Under the pieces are notes generated by a model that saw nothing but the letters and a program-made list of their open reading frames with translations, made no database searches and was not told the origin of the DNA. This document shows, one piece after another, positions 50,991 through 61,449 of a DNA stretch of 64,000 bases. This DNA comes from Gymnogyps californianus. Lineage: Eukaryota; Chordata; Aves; Accipitriformes; Cathartidae. The position numbers were made by a program, and so were the translations under genes. Location of the stretch: the NCBI RefSeq assembly GCF_018139145.2, contig NC_059471.1, forward strand, positions 203,503,494 to 203,567,493, given 5' to 3'. How positions within the stretch are numbered: the first letter of the stretch is position 1; each line of letters starts with the position of its first letter.

Positions 50991-51985
50991 AAAAAACTGC
51001 CTGTTGGACTGTGCCGGGGAGAAGAAACTCAGATGTGAAGTAGCAGCCCACAGGGGTTGGCCAAGAATAAGTCACATTGAAACAAGTTAATTTCTTCCTA
51101 TGCCTTGTTCCAGCCCTGCCTGTGTCTGCAGCTTTTCCTGCTCCTGTTTACTGGTGTTTTCTAGCATTTCCCAAGGACGTGGGTGATGTCGCCAGCCCCA
51201 GTGCTGCGGTGGTCCTCATTGCAGCCCTGTTCCTAGGAAATGCGCTGGCTTGATGGTGCAACTCCTGCCTGGCACTGACACCAGGTCCATGCTTCAGCGG
51301 TAGCCTTTTCTGATGAGCCTTTCCCAAATAAAGGGTCATTTAACTGCTCCTTCTTCTTGACTGAGTGAATGTCAGATGTTACTCCAAGCATCAAAAGGGT
51401 TTTACGCAAATCACAACAATGTATGAGGAGACAGAAATGTTTAATTAAGGTATCTAAACAACGCTACATCTTTCCACTAATTACACTAGAATAAGAAAGA
51501 AAATTAAATGCCCTTCTTAAAGCATCTTTAAGTAGCAGTTTAATTCTGAACTGGACTTATGCAGGCATTAGAGTTCCTCTATTACAACTGCACTCCACTT
51601 GTACTCTAAGTAATTATTTGGTACCTGGTTGGGAAAGGTTGTGCAGGTATCGTAAACGTGTGCTTCCATACCCTGAGATATTTTGGTATCTGTTTAGAAG
51701 AAGAAAATCCGCAACTCCAGATGCTGTCTGGAAGAATCCACTTAAAAGTAGTAGGGATGTAATAAGAGACAGGCTTATCTTTCTGCAAAAAACATTGTGA
51801 AAGATCAAGCACTAATATGCTGCCCCACACACTTTTCAAACCACATATTCTCTATATGCCACAGCCAAGAAACTTCATTGTCTGATTCACCACTACCGAA
51901 CAGTGATCATTTCAGTATTTTCCAGTCCTTCAACTGATTAACATGTTATGTGTCACATACCTGAAGAGAGGCTGAATTACACCCG

Positions 51986-52572
51986 TGACTCAGATTTTTC
52001 TTTTACTATAATTATACACCTTCAGCAGAAATGGAGGTTTCATGACTTTGTCACCGTGCCTAATGGATGTGTCTGTGTGCTGACAGTGATGTGAGTTATC
52101 CATCCACCCATCTCCCAGCTATTGGAGAAAGATGGGGGTGACTCAGCTCTGGGGTACCAAGTCACACCAGCAAGGAAACAGTTCCTTCTTGTTTCTTTCT
52201 TGTTTGAATATTGCTCTGTACGAATAGGAAAATCTGAGACAATCAATCCCACGATCACATTTTAAGGCAGATTCAATGACTCAGTTGCAGGACCTCACCT
52301 CACTGCAGATGCCAATAGTGCAGCCATCTGTGTCAGAGCTGGTTGCTCTAGGCTCCCTTTTAGTCAATATGGAGGGAAATAGGCACTTGTAGGGCCCAAC
52401 TCATCTTGACTAGGTTAAATATCAGCATTCGCACGGGGTGAGTCATGTTATAAAAGTGCCTGTTCCCCTGCTGACTCTGGAGACAGCCTGTACGACATGC
52501 TCCGGCATTGATGGCTACGCTGCAGATAGATAACCTGCAGGGATGGGTGGTGAATCCTGCCCAGGTGAGTCA
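51986..52572. promoter_or_regulatory. Cluster of five AP-1/NF-E2-type sites
   Basis: Exact TGASTCA heptamers lie at 51986-51992, 52139-52145, 52277-52283, 52439-52445 and 52566-52572. The second is followed by GC (TGACTCAGC), the full NF-E2/MARE half-site form. GATA-type sites (AGATAGATAAC, 52525-52535; GTTATCC near 52095) lie among them. A random heptamer of this kind is expected about once per 8 kb. Spacings are 153, 138, 162 and 127 bases. This suggests an enhancer or promoter active in AP-1 or NF-E2 expressing cells such as myeloid cells or thrombocytes. No activity can be read from sequence alone. Confidence 0.5.
52449..52564 (+). promoter_or_regulatory. Possible TATA promoter with a short first exon
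   Basis: TATAAAA (52449-52455) lies 4 bases after an AP-1 heptamer. About 55 bases later an ATG (52511-52513) opens an 18-codon frame that runs to CAG|GTGAGT at 52562-52570, a near-consensus splice donor. The layout is that of a TATA promoter with a short first exon. No downstream exon is recognised in the window, and an LTR has inserted 60 bases beyond the donor. It may equally be chance. Confidence 0.3.
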
Positions 52573-52624
52573 GAAACAAGTGCACATGCATTTAGAGATC
52601 TGCTGAAATAACCTGCTGTGTCAT

Positions 52625-53220
52625 TGTCATGGTTTAACCCCAGTCAGCAACTAAGCACCATGCAGCGCTTCCCCCTTCCCCTCCCAATGGGGTGAGGAGG
52701 AGGAAAGGGAAAAAAAAGTAAAACTCATGGGTTGAGATAAGAACACTTTAATAACTAAAGTAAAATATAAGACTAACAATATAATGAAATATAATAATAA
52801 TAATAGTAATGAAAAGGAATATAACAAAAAAAAGGAAGGGGGGAAAAGAAAAAAAACCAGTGATGCACAATGCAATTGCTCACCACCCGCTGACCGATGC
52901 CCAGTTAGTTCCCGAGCCGCCATCCGTGCCTCCCAGCCAACTCCCCCGTTTATATACTGGGCATGACGTTCCATGGTATGGAATACCCCTCTGGCTAGTT
53001 CAGGTCAGCTGCCCCGGCTCTGCTGCCTCCCAGCTTCTTGCACACCTGCTTGCTGGCAGAGCATGGGGAACTGAAAAGTCCTTGGCTTAAGATAAGCGCT
53101 ACTTAGCAACAACTAAAACATCAGTGTGTTATCAACATCATTCTCACACTAAATCCAAAACCCAGCACTGTTCCAGCTACTAAGAAGAGAGTTAACTCTG
53201 TCCCAGCCGAAACCAGGACA
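52625..53220 (-). mobile_element. Solo LTR of an avian endogenous retrovirus (copy 4 of 4)
   Basis: It has TGTCATGG...CCAGGACA ends with the 5-bp duplication GTCAT (52620-52624 and 53221-53225). On the minus strand the TATA box is the complement of 52949-52956 and ATTAAA the complement of 52747-52752. It groups with the copy at 9169, both sharing 'cttgcacacctgcttgctgg' and 'cagagcatggggaactgaa'. AAT and A/G-rich microsatellite-like tracts lie at 52785-52858. No internal retroviral sequence is present. Confidence 0.93.
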
Positions 53221-53225
53221 GTCAT

Positions 53226-56200
53226 CCAGACATAGCCTCCCACCCCTCTCTACCTGACTTACTGCTCTTCCTTTTATTACATTTTTGCTGCATAGATAGT
53301 ATTTGGGCAGATCCACTGGATTAATTGGTATAGGGAGGTATTGCATGACAAATACAGGACAAAATGAGGTTCTTTCATGCCCACAATACTTCTTTCTGTA
53401 GAGAGAAAGTGCCCTAGACAGCCTTTCCCTCCCCTCCTCCCCAAATCCACCCAGGCTCCTAGTCTAAAGTAATATAAAATCAAAATTTATACTTGAGTCA
53501 GAATAAGCTTGACACCCTTCAGCCTTCGGTCACCTTGGAAAAGCTCTCTGGAGGTGCTGGGCTGGTATAGCTATGCCAGTCCTCCAGTGCTGGGGCTGTT
53601 CCCATTACAGTGTGCAATGGGAAAATCCCAGGAGTGCCAAGGACATAAAAGCCTGGCACGCCCTGGGGACATGGGCCACCCGTTCTTCAGATAGCAGGGG
53701 CTGCTGTTCCCTGTGGTGGCAGGACATAGCACAGGGTGCTGGCAGGACCTTTAGAAACTGTCCTGTAAACCGACTGGAGACTGATTTGACTTTTTCCTTG
53801 CTGTGTTTTCCACTTGGGCGCAGCAGCCCGGCACTGCAGGAGCCCACGTGTTGAGCTGGGCGCCCACCAGCGCTGATTTGGTCTTTTAAAAAAATAATTA
53901 CTAATTTGCCAACCTATGGGTTTACAGACCTAGTTTCAAAAGAGGCAGCATAATATGTTCTTTTCAGGATTTGAAATGCTCCTTTGGATGGTTTCCCAGG
54001 GGCTTTTTAATTTATTTATTTTGATTTATACATCCAGGAAAAAGGATCATATCTAATCCCAACTCTAATGCCATTGGCTACTTTTTAAGTACAACTGTAG
54101 TGTTAAACACTTTTGCTAAACACTCCTTCTGGGGAGGAAGAGAGAGAAAAAGAAGGGCCTAGCAACAACAAAAAAATCCATAACATTTTAACAACAAATT
54201 TCTATCAAATCGCATATAAGCCCTTTCAGGATTATAATGAATTTCAGTGAAAATAGATTTAAAGAAGGATTAAGGCAATTTAAATACAGTTATAAAAAGT
54301 GCAGCCTAGATAGGCAGGTAAAAAAAGAGAACAAAAGTCCTACAGAGTTCACAATAACTTTGTTTTGATGCCTCGGACCAAACCAAAAAATAAGTATATT
54401 CACTGAGGAACACCCAAAAAACCTCACCTGATGTAATTTCTGAAACTGACCACCCTGAGGTTGGTGAACCCCGACGGACGCTGCCGTGCAGAGCAGAACG
54501 GACAGATTCACACTCAGCGACCCCCGCTTCTGAAATGCACCAATTTATGGCCCTGCTGGTTCTGAGCAAGAGGGTGTCAGAAGGGTGTTATTGCAGAACT
54601 ACTCTTACACCTTAGTTAACTGTGATGAATTTTCTTGAGTGCTATTTTACAAACATATTTTATGAAGGCTTTAAAAGCCCCATTAAAAGCCCCATCCAGA
54701 ACAAGATGCTCCATAACCCAACCTTCTCCCCTTCGTTATTCGTCTTCATGCTCTGAAATAAAACCTTTTTTCTTGTCTTCCTCACCGTTTGACACAGTCC
54801 CGGAGGATAAGATATCCAGGAACTGGAGTTTTCTTCCCGATGATAATGAAAACTCCCAGCTCCAGCTGGCACCTGAGGCCGAGGAAGCCCTCCTCCCCAC
54901 TCCCAGCTCTGCTACACCTTGCCAAGAGCCGCAGCTCTGCCTGCTAACAATGCACTTTCCAATAGCATCAAAATAACATTGCACAACGTGATGAGGCTCG
55001 CAAAATGTTTTGGCTGGCTGAGGCTGTGCGTGAGAAACACTGAGATGTTGGGCAAGAGCAGAGCTGCACTGGAGGCCCCCAAATCCTTTTTGGCCCCCAA
55101 ATCTTTCTGGCCCCTGAAATCATGCCCTGCAGGGCCCCATTCTGTCAGAAAAGGCAGGAGCTTGTGCGTGGGATTTCAGGATTGTTTCCATTAGTTTTAA
55201 TGACCAGGCATAACTGCAGCACAGATTTTGAACGAGGAACCTGGAAAGTTTTGACAAGCTCTATCAAAACTTTTGCAGTTCATCTCAAGGACTAGCTTTA
55301 CAATTAATGTCATTCTCTAGTTTATAGTCGTAATCCTGGAGCAAGAGCTGATGATTGTTAATTTTATGCTTTCTTTCTTTCTGCTTACCCATTATGTCAG
55401 CATATTTCATTTATGCCGAAATCAATCTTCATTTTAATGTATAGTCCCCTATTGCCTCTTTTTTCAGTAAACAGCTGGAGATTTAGTGTTGGCTTCTAAC
55501 ACACTGAATCCATTTATGATACTTTACATAATCAGATTTTCAGTGCACTGTAAATCTGCCTTAAAATGCTTGCATTGCTCCAGGACTAAACTGGTTAACT
55601 TTCTGAACTGTTTTTCATCATTTGTGTACATTTCACCATTTTAAGGAACAGTTAAGATGCTATTTTGGTAGGGCTTTAGCATCTTCCATGTGTCCTTGGT
55701 TTTTTTTTCCCCAATGGGGAATTTCTACAAATGAATGTTGTATTTCAGAAGAAGAACTGCTTCAGTCATAAATATCTTCTAAGCTACTAAATGTCAAACT
55801 TTCTTGCGGCAATAGGGTAATTCATCTCTTGAATATAGTGGTTGACTTTTGCAATTAAACAAAAAGTGATGAAATTTCACAGGGAAGAACAAGCAAAACT
55901 AGCCAAAATGTTAACATGCAGATGGACAGCGAACCTATGAAGCAGCTCTGATGGGAAGCAGGAATGTGCTCCCAGAGGCTGCCCGTGGATTTTCCTCCTG
56001 TGAACGGTATCCTGCTTTTAAGCTCTGAGGAGCATCAGGGCTAACAGGAGCAGGACAGACACAGGCCTGGGTGTACAGCACCACAACCGGGGCTCTGACA
56101 TCGTTGCTTCCCCAGTGGAGGACCAGACTTCTTCAAGCACAGCAGTTTGGTCTGCTGTATCCTTTGGCAGCGGGACACAAAAGCAACGTGTAAGCCAAAT

Positions 56201-59200
56201 GGAAGGGCCTGGCGGCTGCTGGAGCAGCTACCAGAGGAAGCCTGCCCGAGTTATCCAGGGACGTGTTGCTTCACCGCCATGGGTTTTAGGAGGCTTCAGC
56301 TGAGTCATTGCTCAGTATACACACCAGCCACCTTCCCATGAAGGAACTTGAGGGTGAAGCCCCTGAGCAGCTGCCAGCCAGGCTGGAGACAGAGTCACAG
56401 CCGGGGCTTGCTCGCATTTACAAGGGTGGGTTTGACCAGTAGCTGATCCTTCCCTGAAGCCTGATGTTTCTTCCTCTCCAGTGTGCGGACAGCTCTACAG
56501 AAATGCAACCCATTTCACAAGCTCAGTTGCTAAATTGATTGCATTAAATCAGCGAAATTTTCTCATGAGGAAACATGAGAAAATTTCTGACTTTGGTTCA
56601 TACCTTCTCATATAAAGTAGACTCAACACCAAGCACTTTGAACTTAGTTTATAACTATGCACACTGGGGTGTTATTAAATCCTTTTAGAAGCTGAACTGG
56701 TGTGGAGAGTGGAGAAAATTGCATTTGGATGTAGCTTGTGAGTGTGGACAGATGTCAAATACGAAGTGTCTGAGTTCAAGGCTGGGAGATAATAGCTTTG
56801 CAATGCCACAGCTGGCTTCGATTGTTCCCTGTGATAACGTTACCTTGCAAAATTAAGGGTAAATGAGCAAATGATGATATGGGTTTAACTGGAGCAAATC
56901 CAATATAACTCAACTGTGGCTGGGTAAGTATCACTTTGTTTACCTTATACTGATGGACAGGATTTAATCAAAACAGTCAAATAAATGACTATTTAAAAAT
57001 GTTTGGTCCAGGCAAAACCCTAGATGTTTAGAGATTTATTTTAGACACATACAGTTGTCTAAATGAGGAGAAAGATGAGAAAAGGAGCAAGTGGCGTGGA
57101 AGGGACAGAACAGAGGAAAGAGCTAGAAGGGGCCAAGTCTGAAGTGAAGGCTTGGGGAAAGTAAGTCGAAGTATTCGTACCCCTGGGATACCAAATGAGA
57201 AAAAAACAGAGCCTAGAGACTCCCCTTGCCCTGACACAGGCAGGTAAGCTGTAAAGGGTTCAGCATGGCCCATGTGGACAGCAAGCACCATGGATGGATG
57301 CTGTCTCTGCCAACTTGATACCGACCGCATGGTGATATTTATGGGACTTCAGGGAGTGTTTTTTTCTTTTAAAACTTAGAAAATAAACACAGGTTAGAAA
57401 CAATGTTACCTGCACATTATTAAAGTTATGAAGTTAAATACTCCAGAGTTTGGAAGTACTAGAAAGGAGCACGTTTGTGCTCTCTGCGCATGTGCTCTGT
57501 TGGGTGGCCATGTACAGTTTCTCACAGGACTCATACCAATAGACCAGACTCCTCTGTGCTGGGCTTACTTCAGCGTTTGACCTTGCAGACACCTGATGTC
57601 TGGGTGGACGCCCCATAATTCTGGGCTATGGCCCTCTCTGCTGAGCTCAGCAGTGCTGGCAAGTAGGAATATTGTCCAGGAAGTACCTGGTGAATTTATG
57701 GTGCCTTCAGGGCTGGAGGGCCCCTGAGCTGTTGAGTGCTAGATTGCTCAGTTAGATATAGATGCAAATTCTGCCTAAACTCTTGAGTAGTTTCTTGTGC
57801 TGGTGTCCCGGACTTTGCCCCTAGAACTAAAAAAAAAAAAAAGCACATTGCTTAATTGAGAGCATATGAACCTTATCAACTGGGTGGAGCAACAACATGA
57901 AGCAAAGGAGAGGGTCAGCACCCAGCAGTCCCTGTGCTGCCCTCTGTTACATATGTTAAGCCATAACTTTGCCCTTATAGAACAACATCTGAATTTCTCC
58001 CTTGCATTGGTTCAAGCTGGATACAACTTTGTTTGCTATCTGTGGGACGTGAGTGGTGCGAAGGCGTAGCGATGCATGCTGTGGGAAGGGTGCTGCCGGT
58101 AGGTGGGGTCCAAGTGGAAATTTTGATTGCTCACTCTGCACCGTTTGCTGGAGTTTTTAACCATCTGCTCTCGTAAGGGAATTGTATGTCATGTGAGGTG
58201 GTCTCTGGAGGACTTTTCAATGATTGGGGCATAACAGCTGGAAAAGACCATCTGCCCGCAGAATAATTATTTATTCCAGAAGGGAGATCAGAGGAAATGA
58301 GATCTTTTTTTACTATCTGTTCATATCAGGAGTGTTTCTAACCAGAGAAGGATCTGAGCTAGATTCCCAAATTCACATAAATCTGAACTTCAAAGTACCT
58401 TAAAACAGGCTGCATGGTCAGGGACCAGATCCACAGGGCTGAATATTCAAGTTCCTTGAATCAAGGAAGGAGAGAGATGGGCTGGGATAAAAGCATGTGT
58501 GTGCAAGAGAGAAAGAATCATTGATGGAGATGGAAACTGCGTTGTGCAGCTCTGGGTTCATCCCTGTTTCCAGCTCCAGCATACATAGAAAGGCTGTTCC
58601 CAGCTTTCCAAATCAGGCAGACACAGTTAATGTATTCATGGATCTGAATCAAGTTACTGTGTGCAGAGCGCTCCAGCTGAACATGAGCAGAGTCAGGCTC
58701 CTTCTGCAGAGTACTTTGATACGAGGGGACTGGCTGTCTTAGGGGATCTCTAATAAGCTATGTTTACCATGAGGCTGCTGGTTGCAATCTCATCTGCACA
58801 GATTTGTAATGGAGCTGTTGTATGAGCGATTGTGGGATTTGCATTTTTGCACATATGAAAAGGTGGAGTGCACATTGCTACGCGAGGCTAACCGTGAAAA
58901 TCAGAGCTGGAAGGAAAGAATGTGGGAAGGAATTAGCTCTGAAGAGAGAAATGTGGATTTTGATAAGGGAAGCACCATCACTCATTGCCTAATGAGCATC
59001 AAATGTATTCCTGATACTGCATAAATGTAGGAGGCTCTCTGGTATGATGATCACAAAGCGATGGCACCCGGACATTTTATTGGAAGCACCTGAAAGGACT
59101 GAGGCTGCAGCTGCACAGGATGCTGAGCCACTTGGGCAGCTTGCTGCCTGGGAAGGGGAACCCTCGAGCCATGCGTTGGGGCCTGCAGGTTAAAATATCT

Positions 59201-61200
59201 GCCCCGAAAACGCGGGGAGGGAGTCAGTGCTGAGCGAGGGACGTGCTGCTGGCAGACTGGGTTTGGAGCTCTTTCCCACCATGTGTACACTGAAACACCA
59301 TGTGTATGTCTTGAAGAGAGCCTGTTCTACTTAAAAAAAGAAAGACGAAAGAACAGGTGTAAACTGGATATCCTCCACACATGCTCTATTAAATTCTCTG
59401 ATCAAATAACATAGTGGTCAGCAATAGACTCCCTGCTTCTTTATGATATCCAAGACTTAAATCAGCTACTATTGGGCTATAAATTTTGAGGTAGACCGCT
59501 GAGGTACATTCAGGATTAGCAAACCAGCCCTCGGAGCCACTCAGTCAAAAATACAGCTAACAACAAACTCATGGCATGGATTTCAAAAGAATGAGATAAA
59601 ACACAGCCAGTGTGACAGTGTTTGTGCTCTTTCTGTTTCCTGAGACTTCAGGGTTCATCTTTTCTCCCCAGCCAGGAGATTCTCAAATTTAACATTTAAA
59701 ATGAAAGTGGAAGTGCTCCTATAATTTCTTGACAGTTTTAAATGCATGTGTAAATGTGATTTCTTAATTAACTATGAAGCTGAGCGGTTTGTTGAAGATG
59801 TCTCAGTAGAAAGTTTTTGAAGTGATATTTATAAACAAATTGCAAATCTCTTCAAATCCATAATTATCTGTCACAACTGATGAGCACTGAAAATATCTTC
59901 CAAGATATTGTTAACCCTTTAGAGCTGTTGAAATTGTGAGTTTTTATACCTTTGTAATTTTGAACAGGGAACTTTAATATGAAGTTTATACTCACCACTT
60001 GACTCTGTGAACTGGATTTAAGGGAAAGAGCAAATACTGTGAAACTGTGATAGAATCTTGAGAACTGGCAAACTCATACTTGCACAGGCAGCGGAGAGCC
60101 AAGTGTGAGACACCCTGTACACTCCTATGGGTTGTTCCTTAACGTGAATGGCAAGCTGAAAATGCTGGTTGGCTGCCTCAAATGCCAGCCGCGCCCGAGG
60201 GTTTGTCTCTCAGCACTTCCCTTCCTACCTCCGAGATCTCCAAAATATGCTGAATAAGCTGTGGGCATCACCCCTTCTAGCGCTGGCAGTGAAGTCAGGA
60301 GGCGGGGAGATGGCTGCATCGTACCCAGCTCCTCCATACGTAGGTTGCCTGGGGCAGCCCAGTGTAAGCCCTACACATCCCCTGCCATCCACCTCCAGAA
60401 GGACCAGTTACACAGTTATATCAGAGCTGTGACACCATGTCTTTACATTTTTAAATTACTATTAGTATAAAGGGCAAAAACGTTGTCCCAACTACTCTTG
60501 GATTTTTGACTGACATGAACACTGTGATAAGGGTGGGTGCAGCTGTTCCTGGTGTCCTGCTCCAGTGCCCCTCGGCAGAGATCAAGTTTGTCTCTTTTTT
60601 TCAGGATGGATATTTGGAAGATACTTATCTCTCAGTTTCATCTAATCTGGATAACGTCACGCCTCTGACACCATAGCCACCCACAGATATTCTGAGCAAT
60701 TGGCCGGACACATGTCCTGATAAGTGTGCTATGCCTGTCGCAACAGAGTTTGCTTATACCCTTAATTAGAAGAGAGTGAAAATCTGGCTGGTGGTCCAGC
60801 AGCCACAGTGGGAAATATGGAGAAGGAGTACGGTGTGGGTCGATCCCTACCCCTGAGCCTGGTATGGCCCTGGACAGAGCTGAAATCTGAGCATCCGTCC
60901 TGCAGGAACATTGCTTCAGGAGCTTTTACGTAGCTCACATTGGTCACACGTCCTTGTGCAATATGGGACACTCCAATCTATCCCTTTGAAGACCGTTGAA
61001 AATAGACCCTGAAATGTATTGCTGCGTATTTAAGAAGCCTGACACAAAAGCTTCAAGAATGGACTTACAGAAACAAATTGCATAACCTCATAACAAGGAT
61101 ATTTCCTATAGATACATTCCTTGATTAATGCTATTTGGACATGTGGTAATAAAGTGAAAATGTCAGCATAGTCTCCTTCTACAACCTCACTCTTAAGACT
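53226..61200. other. Non-coding, no gene seen
   Basis: No gene is recognised. It contains a TGAGTCA heptamer at 53494-53500, a small three-unit tandem repeat at 55074-55124 (GGCCCCCAAATC-type units of 17-18 bases) and a perfect hairpin at 56554-56587. A GCTGAGTCA site lies near 56299 and an A14 run at 57829-57842. AT-rich, repeat-poor stretches (55370-55880, 59690-59970) might be conserved non-coding DNA. Confidence 0.55.
56554..56587. repeat. Perfect 14-bp inverted repeat with 6-base loop
   Basis: GAAATTTTCTCATG (56554-56567) is the exact reverse complement of 56574-56587, around the loop AGGAAA. The 34-bp palindrome stands alone, without a following T-run or a recognised element. Confidence 0.85.
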
Positions 61201-61221
61201 TTTGATAGTAAAATAATGTAA

Positions 61222-61377
61222 CAGTTCAAGAGAATCCTGCTGCGTCCCCAGCTAATCCTTGGCCTTGAGTGTGCTGCAAAGCACATTACAGTGTGTCCGA
61301 ATAATGAGAATTACTGCTGGCAGTACAAGGAGGAGCTCAGCGTCAAGGACAACATCCAGTTTTATCATGCTCCCATA
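61222..61377 (+). pseudogene. Possible fossil of a Ty3/gypsy-type pol
   Basis: A 52-codon stop-free stretch contains WQYKEELSVKDN (61318-61353), resembling the 'YW..RDELSV.DG' motif that precedes the integrase zinc finger in Ty3/gypsy pol proteins. A TAG (61378-61380) ends it. No other pol motif is visible nearby. The match is short and may be chance. Confidence 0.3.
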
Positions 61378-61449
61378 TAGCCCATTGAAGATAACCAAAA
61401 GAGACTACTCCAACCAGAAATTTTTGTGCATCTCTAGTGTTTAAAATAA

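Noticed and set aside
52784..52966. Lys/Asn-rich 60-codon frame
   Set aside because: It lies inside the solo LTR and reflects A-rich microsatellite-like sequence.
57829..57842. A14 run as a processed-pseudogene tail
   Set aside because: The preceding 300 bases do not resemble any known transcript, and no target duplication is visible.
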